Assembly (NCBI RefSeq): GCF_002994745.2
Contig: NC_037092.1
Span: 17,599,501 to 17,663,500 of the forward strand
Direction of reading: 5' to 3'
Source of the DNA: Rosa chinensis
Taxonomy: Eukaryota > Streptophyta > Magnoliopsida > Rosales > Rosaceae
DNA length: 64,000 nucleotides
Each line of letters opens with the position of its first letter. Within the stretch, counting starts at the first letter, position 1. The notes under the pieces are model-generated. The model searched no databases. It had not been told where the DNA came from and saw only the letters and a program-made list of their open reading frames with translations. Positions 8,845 through 20,735 of this stretch are shown one piece after another. Position numbers and translations under genes: made by a program.

Positions 8845-11800
8845 TCAAAATGACTTCTTCTCATAAGAAACCAACCCATGAACTCCACCTTCCACTTGAG
8901 CAGCTCCTGTTCTTACCTGCACAATAGATTATAATCAACTGACTGTGTTTCCATCTTAGGGTTCAGAGATTGCCATCATAACACCTCAGATTCCAGCGCC
9001 AATAATAAGGCGATCATGGAGTGCAATTTTCCTTGATATAATAGGTGGCGTAGTAGGAAATCATATCATGTGTTCTATAGCATGTAAACACCCTAAACCG
9101 CCTTTGCCCATCCAGGGTGTGCAAAAAGTAACATATAGATACAGCACACTATTCCTCCCAGAAAAGAATAATAATAATAATTAAATAAGGGGAATGATTC
9201 ATCATCCAGGTTTCATAAAGGACATGATAAATTGCTTTGACATACACCTACATTGCTAATGTAAAGCCAACTGGAACCTAACATTGTGGCAGCCCAGCCA
9301 TGCACCTAATCTTTCAGCTCAGAGGCCCTTGATGGAAGGTAGATACCTCTGAAGTAAAAGCCCACCTGAATTCTTTTTTGTTTTTTAAACAAATCCAGCT
9401 GACCCTCTCGAATCCACTCTGGACTTAAAAAGGCCCTACCCATAACTCCAGAATCTCTGTTTATTATTTGGTAGTTCTTGATTAAGTAACCTATAACATG
9501 TTAACTTAACGAACAAAGAAAGGATGTCAATTTTTATTAACTGGTAATCCGGCTGGCACTAGCCACTAGCAATGGGATTATTGCCATAAAGAGAGATACA
9601 TTTTAGAATGTAATGACACTATTCTATAACCCATTGCAAACACTTCTACAAACGTGACAAAGACAAGATGGCTCTTAATGGCATAAATCATCCAAACTAG
9701 ATAGAAATTTAACACCTAGTTCTGTTCTAAAACTTAAAACGTCAGTGCTCATACATGTGACTTGTGAAACTCCATGGTATTCTGCCTTAATAGGTTTCTT
9801 CCCCCTTTTATTGGTGATTTTCACTTGAAAGTGTACAGATAAATAGAACAGATAAAGAACAGTTAATAATTGCCAGAATCGTCAACTATAACATAATTTG
9901 TGATTCAAGCATATGATAGAAATGATTCCTTGATAATAACAAAACAACAACATACGCATTATGGGTAGCCATACCTCTAGCCTTAGAACCCCTGAAGTTA
10001 AGAGGTCATGAGCAGACTGCAGAGAAGAAGCGCCGAGATCTTGGAAACCTTGTTTCACTGCTTGCATTGTGTACGGTACAAACTTTAAAACAGAACCTTT
10101 GTCTGCAACTGCACCAACCACCCCCTGTGCAATCTTTAGCTTTGCTGTATCTCCCAGATACCGTTGATCACTCCCCTTTGTCATCGCTTCAAGAGAGCCC
10201 ATGCCTCGGTATTTTTTGATCCAGCGACCATTCTGGTATAGAAAAATGAAATTACTAATGTTACAGAAATACGTCTTTCAGCAGTACAAGCTAAGCATGC
10301 TGAAGGTTAATTAACAAATGCCTAAGAAATAACACACAGCATTGAGCTTGTTGAAAGCCCAAGTATGTATACACAAGTACATATGTCATTCTGATTTTGA
10401 AATAAAAATCTATGTCTATGTTCATCTGTCATTCTGATTCTGAAATAAGTACCAATTGAAAAGCCATATGAATCCTATAATACAAATATGGTCTTGGAGT
10501 GACAAAAAGATTGGCAATTTTCTCCACTTGAGGTATCTCAATAAGACTAAAAGGTCAGTTTTCCTATTCATCTACCAAACATGACGGAAAAACCTAATAT
10601 GTTCAAATGCAAGAAGACGAGAGTAGAAAGCGAGTCTTTACGCAATGGCATTGTCATGTTGGATTGTAAGTTTGATTAGCATCAATGACATTGTGCCACA
10701 ATAATGAAGATTAAATCAACTGCTCTCAACATGATAATGACTGAACATAAGAAAACATATCCCAGGACCTACGGTAACCCCATTATAAGTTCAGCTTTGA
10801 CATATGAAAGATCCAAGATTGCATTTTAAACCCTCATACTATTGAAATTCTAGTCATCGCAGAGAGTACAACCATGTGATGTCATTCCTGACACTGTAGA
10901 ATTATAAATTCGATGGTGCATCAACTCCCAGGGTTCACTAAAACAGAGGTACTTTGCAGTATTCCATATAACCATAGCTGAAGTAGTCCAAAAACCATGA
11001 GAACAAAGACCACGACATGTGACAAATCTAGAAACATACATCTTCGAGAAGAGTTTCTATACCAGCTAATAAAGGATAAACTCACTCACGTACCCCTCTA
11101 AAATTCCACAATTGAAATAAAAGATTAAATATTCAAATGATACCCATGCAAGGAAGAAAGGTGAAAGTAACAAATATATAAGATGGTGTAGGCAGTATAT
11201 CTGCTTTTGCAGTAAACCTGTCGTATCTCAGGCATTACCTGATTCTCATAAGCCCCAGGGGCCTCAGTACTTCCAGCTAAGAAGCTCCCCATCATGACAG
11301 TAGAAGCCCCAAGGGTTAAAGCCTTGACAATGTGTCCAGAATTGGAAATTCCACCATCAGCAATGACAGGCACGCCACTTTGTGAAGCAACAGAGGCAAC
11401 CTTGTAAACCGCAGTTGCCTGAAACATATTGCCAACATAAAAAAAAAAAAAAAAACTTCAGTACAAGAAGGCATAGCTATCACACGATCCACACTTCTTC
11501 ACAAGTTAAGAATGGTATTATAGTGCTATATATTACACACCGCAGAGTTTCACACCTTTGGTTAAGTTCTATGCTGGAATTAATATCATAACAAGAGAGT
11601 AAAGCAAGCACCAATGAGCGAAAATGCCATTAATTCGACAAGTCCTCGGTCCAATGTTCATCCACTAATAATCTAAACAGTCTAATCAAACGCTACATAC
11701 CTCAAAACCAATACTTGAACAAAAAGAATACATCTTTATACCTGTCCCCTCCCTACGGCGCAAACCTCTTTAGTAGTACAAATGGAGCCAGACCCCATCC

Positions 11801-12577
11801 CAACCCTCAACCCATCAACACCAGCTTGAATCAGATTCTGCGCCTGACTCACAGTCACCACATTCCCACCAACCACATCCAAATTCGAGTACATTTTCTT
11901 AATGTACTTGATCATCTCAATCTGATAAATCGAGTTCCTTGTGAGCTATCGAACACCACCACATCAATCCCCGCCTTCACCAACTCCTCCAATCTCTCCT
12001 TATCCGACTCCCTCGTCCCTATCGCTGCCCCGACCCTTCACGACCCGTCGGGCCCAACCGACCCGACCCCCAACTTCGGGTACCCTCTGATCCTCTCCAC
12101 GTCCTCCTTCCCCACGACGTCGACAACCTCGTCGTCCCTCACCGTCGCCACCACGTCACGGCCTTTCTCCGCCATGAACTCCTCAATCTTCCCCAAATCG
12201 GAGATCCAGGCAAAACCATGTCCTTACGGCTGACCATGTAATCGTAAATCTTGACCTCCAAGTCCGCCAGCTTCTCCCAATCGCGGCTCGCCACGTAGCC
12301 CAAAAGCTTGGAGCTGGGAGCGCCGGACTCGGTGACGAGGACGTAGGGATTGGCACCGTGGTCGAAAACGTCGTTATTGTGGATGCGGTCTCCTGGGGAC
12401 ATGAAGACGGGGGTGGAGAGGAAGGGGACGCGGCGGGCCTTGACGGATCTGACCATGGCGGCCTGGTCGGAGGAGGCGGCGTTGGAGTGGAGGATGCCGA
12501 TGCCGCCCATGGAGACGGCCATGTGGGACTCGGTGACGGTGTCCATGGGGGAGGAGACGCAGGGGATGGAGAGGGAG

Positions 12578-13191
12578 TGATGTACGACGAGAATGGATTC
12601 AGTTTAGCCGAAAAACTATAAAAGTAAAGACGCGGCGGAGAATCAAGAAGAGTGATTGGAAAATAGGTAACTCACGTGTAATGAGATTACTAGCCGCTGG
12701 AATATTCAAGAAGATTTGGTTTTGGACTTTTCGGGTTACTCGTATAAAAAGACAAGTTTTGATTCACAATCAGATTTAATCAACTTTTGGCCAGAATGTC
12801 CGTTTGAGATGCATGATATCTTTCCAGAATGGGAACGACGAAATCGTCAAGACTCACTTTAGTGAGCCCTATCATATTTAGGCCAAAATGTATCATCTTA
12901 ATTATCCGATTCGTGATTTAATATTTTTAGGCTAGTTTTACATTCTTTTTATTTTAGGTTTTCTAGTTCATTTTGGATTTGTTTTGTTTTAATCTGTGGG
13001 CTTTAGGGTTTCATTGTTAGTTGCCCTAGGGTTTCTTTTCCCATATATAAGCAACCTTAAACGGTTGCAGAACTATCTTTTATCATATTATCAATCAAAA
13101 TTGAGAGTTTTCTCTTTTATATCTGGTGGACTCCATAACCCTTTTGTTAGGTTTATTGTTGGTAAACCTAGTTATCAATCCGACTGCGTCA
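12578..13191 (+). repeat. Left LTR of the IMPDH-inserted element
   Basis: 614 bp, TGATGTACGACG...GACTGCGTCA. It aligns throughout with 14215-14817. It contains CCATATATAAGC, a likely TATA box, at about 13040-13051. Confidence 0.93.
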
Positions 13192-13192
13192 G

Positions 13193-13207
13193 GTGGTATC
13201 AGAGCAG
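13193..13207 (+). promoter_or_regulatory. Primer-binding site, initiator tRNA-Met
   Basis: TGGTATCAGAGCAGG begins two bases after the LTR. The first 12 bases are the classical plant PBS complementary to the 3' end of initiator tRNA-Met. Confidence 0.9.
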
Positions 13208-13241
13208 GTTTTCCCTGTCTCTTTTATTTGCCTTAGTAGCA

Positions 13242-13858
13242 ATGGGTGAACTTACGAAATCAGATATTGAAGCTCTTACAACAGCGTTTACCGCTGCCAT
13301 CAATTCCATGATAATCAGATTGGAGAAATTCATGGATTGTTGGGTGAGAGAAACAACAACAACAACAACAACAATAATCGGAATAGAGGCGGGGAAGGAG
13401 GCCAGCGAGTTAGTGCTCCACGTGGTGGTGGATGTGATATTAATTATGATTCCGAGGATCTCATAACCAAGGCTGATATTCCTTACTTTTCTTGTCACAT
13501 GAGCATGGAAGATTTTCTGGATTGGCAGGTTGAAGTGGATAGATTCTTTGAGATCATAGAGATTCCAAAATACAAGCAAGCTAAGATGGTTTCTCAGAAG
13601 CTAAAAAAATATGCTGCTTATTGGTGGGATCAATTGCAGAGTTCTCGTCAGAGGCAAGGAAAAGAGCGTGTTCGAACATGGAGAAAGATGAAAGGTCTTC
13701 TTAACGAAAAATTTTTGCCTAGAGATTTTTCAATCAAGAATTACCCTCCTAAGGTTTTTGAGAATAAGTTAAAGTCCAAAGAGTTTTCTTTGCCTGTTGA
13801 GATTAATAGTTTAATTGAAGAAAAGCCAGAAGAATTTCTAATGAAAGAAACTCCATAA
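13242..13858 (+). pseudogene. gag remnant of the IMPDH-inserted element
   Basis: It begins MGELTKSDIEALTTAF, shifts frame near 13345 in an AAC repeat (asparagine run), then reads on through DIPYFSCHMSMEDFLDWQVE and YWWDQLQ, RTWRKMK and KFLPRDF. These are the hallmark blocks of the Ty3/gypsy retrotransposon gag domain. It stops at 13856-13858. A second small open stretch (13865-14116), acidic and without recognised motifs, follows in place of pol. Confidence 0.8.
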
Positions 13859-14214
13859 GAATTCATGGATGAAGACCAAGAAGAAGTTAAAGATGAAATT
13901 GCTTATGTAGACATCATTTTTAATAATGAAGAAGTCTTGGAGCCTGAAATAAACCATTCAGAACCCGATGTCATTCAAGAATGCAACTTTAAGATTCGAG
14001 AAGAATCTACTAAGGTTGCCTATGACAGCCAAATTTCATATGACAGACTCATCTATGGTGTTGGTTTCATGATTGTGCCATCAAAATTTGCAGAGGATCA
14101 GGCCAATAATCTATAGGTGCAATTGTATATTTTTTTCTCAGGTCTTTTGTCTACCTATTCTTGTCCTTTATTCAAGAGGAACTCGAGGGCGAGTTCTTTC
14201 ATAGTGGAGGAGAA

Positions 14215-14817
14215 TGATGTAAGACGAGAATGGACCCAGTTTAGCTGAAAAACTATAAAAGTAAAGAAGCGGCGCAGAATCAAGAAGAGTGATTGGAAAA
14301 TAGGTAACTCACGTGTAATGAGATTACTAGCCGCTGGAATATTCAAGAAGATTTGGTTTTGGACTTTTCGGGTTACTCGTACAAAAAGACAGGTTTTGAT
14401 TCACAATCAGATTTGATCAACTTTTGGCCAGAATGTCCGTTTGAGACGCATGATACCTTTCCAGAATGGGAACGACGAAATCTTCAAGTGAGCCCTATTA
14501 GATTTACGCCAAAATGTATCGTCTTAATTATCCGATTCGTGATTTAATATTTTTAGGCTAGTTTTACATTCTTTTTATTTTAGGTTTTCTAGTTTATTTT
14601 GGATTTGTTTTGTTTTAATCCGTGGGCTTTAGGGTTTCATTGTTAGTTTCCCTAGGGTTTCTTTTTCCATATATAAGCAACCTTAAACGGTTGCAGAATT
14701 ATCATTTATCATATTATCAATCAAAATTGAGAGTTTTCTCTTTTATCTCTGGTGGACTCCATAACCCTTTTGTTAGGTTTATTGCTGTTAAACCTAGTTA
14801 TCAATCCGACTACGTCA
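14215..14817 (+). repeat. Right LTR of the IMPDH-inserted element
   Basis: 603 bp, TGATGTAAGACG...GACTACGTCA. It lacks an ~11 bp stretch present in the left LTR near 12850-12870. Confidence 0.93.
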
Positions 14818-14980
14818 GGGAGAGGCGGCGGGAGAGCTTGGTGGGGAGGAGGACGGCATCGGTGGGGAAGTCGATGTAGTGAGGGAGGAAGATGACGTCA
14901 TCATAGGTGTAGGAGTAGCCCTGGTTGACGTCATCGTGCTGATGTCAACCCCGCTGCCCTACTCAGCTCGCTCTCGACAC

Positions 14981-17144
14981 TGATGATCCTGACCTGCAGG
15001 ATTATCCGTACATCTTTTGAATAGTGTACCAGGATTGCAACAACACCAAACCAGGTAAGCTTTTTGCAAAGCTCGTGAGTAAATAAGAAATGAACGATTG
15101 ATTTAATAAATCACAATTCTTTTAACTCAAGTAAACAACCAACAATCTCAACAACCACAAAGAAAACGTCAAACCAACTCACGGGAAAACAACAAGGAAT
15201 ACATTCCCTCAATCTCCAAACCATATCACCATTTTGGTCCCATCCCACAACGCGTTAGAGCTCTAACTACGTTGTACCTGTCACCTTGGCCTAGGTTCAA
15301 GTAACAACATATTCCCAGGTTAACTTAATAACCCTCGAACTTTAGACCTCCTTGTCCTCAGAACAATATACTTCGGTTAACATTAAACCGTCGCTCTTTG
15401 GACTTTTCCCTTGTCCTCAGAGCACATACAATCCGGTTATCATTAACCGACGATCCTTAGACCATTCAGTCCTCGGAACCCTACATTCTCTACCTTTTAT
15501 GCAACTCACAAGATCGTCATGAATATCACAACATTTATCAATAATCATTATCACAATTAATCATGGCAATATCAAAAACAATATCATATCATAACCAAGT
15601 TATCACAATTCCACACACACCTTAATGTCACACCATTCCATATATAATCAAGTAAATATATATATATATATATATATATATACACGTAATCATCCACTCA
15701 GGAATAACCACTAATACCAACTATAGTTCACACGTCAGAAAACCGTGAAATTCATTTTTTAATATATTTAAAAACTCATTTTCTCAAAACTATTTTTCAC
15801 ACATAGCAATTAAATGTAAATAATGAAATTCGGTTCGTAAATGAACCACGTGAGATTTACTCACCTCCAATCCTGCAGCGTCTTCTCAATAGCATAAAAT
15901 ATGGTTTCCAATCGTCCACCAACTCAAACTGTCAATCACCTAACCAAATACGATAATTAACTTAGCATACAATTCAAGAACGCACTTATATGAAGATCCA
16001 ACGGTCGGATCTTCACTCGTGACCATACAAAGTCTTCGGGACAGTCCTACGATCATTATAACAAACTACAAGTCTAACGGACGGTCCGATCTTCACAGAT
16101 CACAAATCGAACGATTGAAACCGGTCGAAATTGTAAAATTCATAACTAAATCATACGAACTCCAAAATTCACATGCTATAAATCGAAATGATTGTATGAA
16201 CATGTAGAACATAAAAATGGGCAGAAACTGCTCTTGGGATCCCCAGAGGTGGCCGGAAAAGGTTGCCGGAGTTAGGGACAGATCCGCCGCCGACCACAGC
16301 CTATGGTGTCGGGGTCGAGCTTTTCCACTTCGTTTAATCATTTTGAGCAACTTTCATAATTAGCTCGAAATCAGAAAATGAACACAAGTGATCGAAATAC
16401 CTCAAACAATCCGATTTGGCCGAAAAATTTGCAGAAAACGGCGAAGTCTCCGACGAACGTAAAATCGATCTCCCCAGGTCCGGGCCTTCTTGGTGCTTGT
16501 TCATAAAGTTTAGGTGAGTCTAATGAGCCAAGAATATCGAGTTTTGGTGGTCGGTAGCTCGAGATATTCACTTCGCACTCAAAACGGCCTGAAATGGAAA
16601 CAAGCCTCCTGCCGCCGCTACAAGCCGTTCCACGGCGCAAGGCTGCCACTGGAAGCTGCGCAATGTGGGGACGAAGCCGTGGGAGGTGGTTTGGTGTGGT
16701 TTGGTGGCCGGAGGAGGGAGAACGGAGCCGGAGACGCTCTGTTTTCGGCTAGGGCTCGGGAGGGAGAGAGAGAAGAAAACGGTGCGGCTGCTAAAAATGG
16801 AAACTTTGGAAATTTTCAAAAATAGCTGGGTATATATACCCAAAATGGAAATTTTTCCAAACGCGATAACTTCTTCGTACGAACTCCGATTCTTGCGTTC
16901 CACATATGCACGAACTCGTATCGACGAGCTTTGCAACTTTCGTGAATGAAGTTTTCCCAAATTCTGTACGTACAAAAAGTCGATTTTAGTGACCCCCATA
17001 AATAACGTTTATTTCGAAAATAAACTCATTCGAAACCAAATTTCTCATACAACAACATATGAATCATGCCCAAAATTCATATATCATATAATTGAACAAA
17101 TATCGAATTACAAAATATTTAACCGAGAATTTCGGGTCTTCACA
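14981..17144 (-). mobile_element. Long LTR-like unit (probable solo LTR, minus orientation)
   Basis: Read on the minus strand it starts TGTGAAGACCCGAAATTCTC and ends CAGGTCAGGATCATCA, with TG...CA ends. It is ~2.16 kb, with the repetitive composition of plant gypsy LTRs and a (TA)n tract at 15657-15682. There is no internal coding region and no second copy in the window. The flanking pentamers (GACAC and TCAAG) do not match, so it may be a recombinant relic that also removed the IMPDH N-terminus. Open stretches inside (for example 16568-16999) have no recognised domain. Confidence 0.5.
15657..15682. repeat. (TA)n microsatellite
   Basis: About 13 TA units inside the LTR-like unit. Confidence 0.95.
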
Positions 17145-17979
17145 TCAAGTAGTGACTGCTGAGAAAGGGTGACAATTGAATTAGGTTAGAAGTTCAATCA
17201 GTTCTAACTGAGAAAAAAAAAAAAAGGGTCTAATGATCAAAAAGTCTTAGAAGAAAAAAACTTCTCATTGGATTCAGCAATCTGTGAATACAAATAACAA
17301 ATAAAAATAATAATTTTATGCTATAAGAAATTTACCCTATGTATATTTTTCTTTTAAATTCATTAGGCACTTAATTTTGTTATAATCCTGTACTACAAAG
17401 TATGAGAAAGATGGTCTTTCTCTGAACCGTAAAAGATTATTATGAACAAACTTTACTCATTAATGGTGAGTATATGGAATGAATACAAGTTTACACATAC
17501 AAAGAAGACACTGTAACTAGGCTAGCTTGATATCAAGAATGGACGTCGATACGACGATATCAATGACTTTTGAAGTACATTAATTATACCAATGACCAAA
17601 GTAAATTTCAACCTTGTCCTCCCGAAGGCGTAGGTGGTCTTATTATGTCCTCCGGAAGGCGTAGGTGGTCTTATTACGGTTTTATTATATTTTTATTATA
17701 AAACGTAGGGAATGATAGAGATGCCCTTGTAGTTGTGAAACGGCACATGAAAGCTCAATTGATACCATTATTGACAGCATGACGGCACATGAAAGCTCAA
17801 TTGATACATGAAAGAAAGGTGATCAGTAAAAATAAGTTGGGATATCAAATTGATAGTTTGCAGAAGTACAAAGTATCGAATGATCATATGGGTGTGCAAA
17901 CAATAATAGTTTGCAGAAGTACCCAAAATATATATATATATATATATATTATATAAAATTTAAGTATTGGTAAGGAATT
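17145..17979. repeat. AT-rich spacer with two short duplications
   Basis: No gene. A ~31 bp tandem duplication with core GAAGGCGTAGGTGGTCTTAT is at 17615-17677. A 25 bp direct repeat beginning CGGCACATGAAAGCTC is at 17741-17765 and 17783-17807. (TA)n lies at about 17931-17949. Confidence 0.7.
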
Positions 17980-18489
17980 GATACGTCCAAAATAAACGTT
18001 CAACTTAACCCTGCAAAAATGTAGTTGTTAGTATAGAATAAGTAGAAATCGTTCAAGCCGGGGATTGAGGGTACACAAGTAATTACATAAATAATCAAAG
18101 TATGAATATAAGTATGTATGAAAATAATGAAAGAATGTATGAACAGTAAATTATAAAAGGGGGGTTTTGGGTTTTGAAACACAGAAATTAAAGTAAAACA
18201 TATAAACAATGCGGGATTTACAATGATATGAATGAAGATGTTAGAGATTCGGAAATCCACTACCAAAACATGCTCAAGACAAGTTTATTATCCTAGTTTC
18301 AATTACTAAGTCATCAAAAAGGTTTCAATCAAGAACAAACCATGAACGCATGCATAAGTTCTTATTACTTCCCTAGATTACTTAGGCAAGATGAACATAC
18401 CATTACTAAGCCTTTAAAATAAACAATCAAGGTAGAGAACGCTATCCTATCAACAATTTATTCTAAGCATTAAGCATATGTGGAAGTTT
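17980..18489 (-). mobile_element. LTR relic, left portion (interrupted by outer CACTA)
   Basis: It starts TGATACGTCC and is homologous, in reverse orientation, to the end of the LTR at 49134-50974 (shared GGGATTGAGGGTACAC block at 18059-18074 and AAGGGGGGTTTTGG-like block). The outer CACTA enters at 18490, and the relic resumes at 48982-49133. It is preceded by TTAAGTATTGGTAAGGAAT. Confidence 0.6.
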
Positions 18490-18864
18490 CACTACAAGAA
18501 ATTTCTCCTTTTGCAACGGGTTTATATACAAGGACTTAAAAATCCTTGCATTTGATGAGGTTGTGCAAAGAATGTTTGTATATCCTTGCGTTTGACCCTT
18601 GGACATTGCAAGGAATATGACACGTCCTTGCATATCCCCATAGAATCCTTGCATTGGATTGTCAGCTCTGTAGGGACCTCAATTAAAAATGCAAGGACTC
18701 TAGTTAATTTCCTTGCCTGACCCCTTTAACCTCAGGCCTCTTTCCACCGAATCTATCACTTTTAAACCATAAGCTGTGAGCCTGTGAGAGAGAGAGAGAG
18801 AGAGAGAAGAAAACCGAGTGTCGCTGCTCGATCCGTCTGAGTCTACTCGCTCCGACCACCGCAA

Positions 18865-19275
18865 ATGGCAGCAATCTCTGAGCGAGTCGAGCTCGCCAAG
18901 ATCTGCAGCTCGCGCGACTAGTCCAAGGCAATCCAAGTCCTCGACTCCTTCCGCAACCAGTCCTCTTCAATCCAGGACATCTGTTTCGTTCGTTCACTCT
19001 CTATCTCTCTCACTGAATTCAATTCAATTCAATTCGCAGTCAATTCTCTCGAATTCCGAGCCTCACCGATCTTCAATTTTTCATAATCGAGTTTCGATTC
19101 TTTGATTGATTTTCTAACTCTGAGGATATTGGTGTTTGCAGCAACAGAGCCTTCTGTTACAGCCAATTGGAGCTGCACAAGCATGTGGTCAAGGATTGTG
19201 ATAGGGCGCTTCAGCTCGACCCTGCGCTGCTTCAAGCTTACCTGCAGATTTGTATTTATGATTGGCAGTAGCTCT
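18865..19275 (+). pseudogene. SRFR1: Captured SRFR1-like gene fragment (exons 1-2)
   Basis: Exon 1 starts at ATG 18865: MAAISERVELAKICSSRD, then TAG at 18919-18921 where the family has Trp, then SKAIQVLDS and SIQDI. After an intron ending TTTGCAG at 19141, exon 2 reads NRAFCYSQLELHKHVVKDCD and RALQLDPALLQAY, a tetratricopeptide repeat. This matches the N-terminus of SUPPRESSOR OF rps4-RLD1, a TPR protein that restrains effector-triggered immunity. The exon 1 donor appears to have lost its GT. Retained intron and position inside the CACTA ends show DNA-level capture. Not expected to make protein. Confidence 0.8.
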
Positions 19276-20484
19276 AGCATCAAATCGATGCCCAGCCACC
19301 ATTCCCTCAAACTTTAGCGAGAAACCCCAACAGGTGTCGTTATCTCCACCGCTCTCTATTGTCTCGCACTGGTGAAATTTGTACCTCTCTTTCCTTGTAT
19401 CTCTCATTGGTTTGATTTCGAAGGCTTTTAATTAATGGTTTAGGTTTGACTCAAATGAATTTTGGGTATCATTTGGTTTAATTTTGTTTTGTTGTGAATG
19501 CAATTTGCCTAGAGTTTGTCTGATTGCATTTGAATTCAAGTGAATTTCAAGGTTTTTTATTTTTCTTTATTGCAGTACCACACTATCTACTCTTTTTTAG
19601 CCTCTCAAGCTTCTTTATGAAAGCTTCAATCTTTTGGGTGCCAAGCTTGTGTTTCATTTGTATAACATCTGTTTGAAATTGTTCTTTTTGGCTCCATTGC
19701 AGGTAGAGTTGTTCAAGCGGTGCTGATTGAAAGTACCATAAGTATTTTCTAGAGGTATAGTAACACTTGGATTTAGATTTCTTAAAAGTTAATGTTACTC
19801 AAAACCAAATTTAATTAAAAGAATTAGAGCCTCTAGTTTTGTCGGGTGATTGAAGTTATCTATTGTTCTAATCAGTTACCATGTTAGTTCTGAGTTCTTA
19901 CTCAAAATATTCTAGCTTAAAGTGTGTAGTTGTACACTTATTAAATATTTTCTTTACTAATTGTTCTTTATTCTCTTCTATAGTTTGCTGCAAAAATAGG
20001 GGTTTAAAAGCTAAGAACATATTCTCTAGGTATGTTATTAAGCTTGGTACACTCAATCTATGTGTGAAGTTAAAAATTGAGGTAATATATTGGGTTCCCA
20101 TCTCCATCATTATTACATTCTATTCCACTTTAAATTTTAATCTGTGCCTCAGTAGAATATGATAGTTCAAGTATTATCTTGCAATTGGAGTTTTTCTTTG
20201 TTACCATCTGCATGGGTCTAATGTTTGGTTTATTGCTAGACAAGTACTCCTGTAATTTCCTTGCTAGTTGCTTTGGAAGATAATAAAAAACTTTTCAAAT
20301 ATTTTGATATGTGTTGTTTAGTCATCCATGTTCAGGAATACATACACTAAAGGGGCAGGCAATGGGATCCTCCATATGCTCTTTGCTCTCCAGGGTCAGA
20401 TTTATGTTTTTGCATTTCTACAACAATCATGTAGTGATATTTTTCAACCCCTTCCGTTTCCTATACTTTTCAGGACACTACTAA
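19276..20484. other. Outer CACTA interior, no recognised gene
   Basis: Left interior of the outer element between the SRFR1-like fragment and the inner CACTA. T-rich, intron-like sequence; no domain recognised. Confidence 0.4.
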
Positions 20485-20654
20485 CACTATGCCAAAAAAC
20501 TTATCAGACGACAGACAGAAACTGTTGTCTGATTTGGAGTGCCACCGTTGTAGAGCGAGCCGTTGTCTGTTGAAAATTTAGACAATGGTGGAACACAATT
20601 TTCTGAGAAACATACAGACAATGGGTATGTGTTAAACGTGTTGTGTGATACTCG

Positions 20655-20735
20655 GTAGATGGCTCGGCAGGTGGCTCGGCAGATGCCAGGCGCAGCTGCT
20701 CGGCAGATGCCAGGTGCAGCTGCGCGGCAGTTGCG
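20655..20735. repeat. GGCTCGGCAGATGCCAGG-type short tandem repeat
   Basis: Several degenerate copies of a ~20-30 bp unit with CTCGGCAG and ATGCCAGG lie just left of the retrotransposon insertion, in the inner CACTA subterminal region. Confidence 0.7.

Larger units (their letters stand above)
12578..14817 (+). mobile_element. Non-autonomous Ty3/gypsy-type LTR retrotransposon inserted in IMPDH exon 1
   Basis: Complete element: LTR 12578-13191, internal region 13192-14214, LTR 14215-14817. The LTRs start TGATGTA and end CGTCA, giving TG...CA ends. It is flanked by a 5 bp target duplication GGGAG (12573-12577 and 14818-14822). A primer-binding site for initiator tRNA-Met follows the left LTR, and a purine-rich tract GTGGAGGAGAA precedes the right LTR. 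The internal 1 kb holds a gag relic and no protease, reverse transcriptase or integrase. The LTRs differ at several percent of positions by eye, including a small indel, so the insertion is not recent. Confidence 0.95.
8845..14936 (-). pseudogene. IMPDH: IMP dehydrogenase pseudogene, interrupted by an LTR retrotransposon
   Basis: Minus strand. Exon 1 is split: 14936-14818 (NQGYSYTYDDVIFLPHYIDF region) and 12577-11742 (SIPCVSSPMDTVTESHMA, the CBS-domain region, then [17 protein letters not shown] with the catalytic-loop cysteine). Exon 2 is 11418-11239 ([19 protein letters not shown]), exon 3 is 10232-9975 (YRGMGSLEAMTKGSDQRYLG) and exon 4 is 8916-8845 (VRTGAAQVEGGVHGL to TGA). IMPDH makes XMP from IMP, the committed step to GTP. 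Exons 2-4 have perfect phase and good splice sites. Exon 1 is broken: the start region is lost or frameshifted upstream of NQGYSY, the retroelement sits in exon 1 at 12578-14817, the frame shifts near 12205-12235, TGA occurs at 12038-12040, and one base is missing near 11930. Introns show a DNA-level duplicate, not a retrocopy. Confidence 0.93.

Noticed and set aside
11715..12233. 172-codon plus-strand ORF, Thr/Ser/Pro-rich
   Set aside because: It is the antisense of IMPDH exon 1; the minus strand carries the recognisable protein.
16568..16999. 143-codon minus-strand ORF in the long LTR-like unit
   Set aside because: No domain, overlapping plus-strand ORFs of similar length, and placement inside repetitive LTR sequence.
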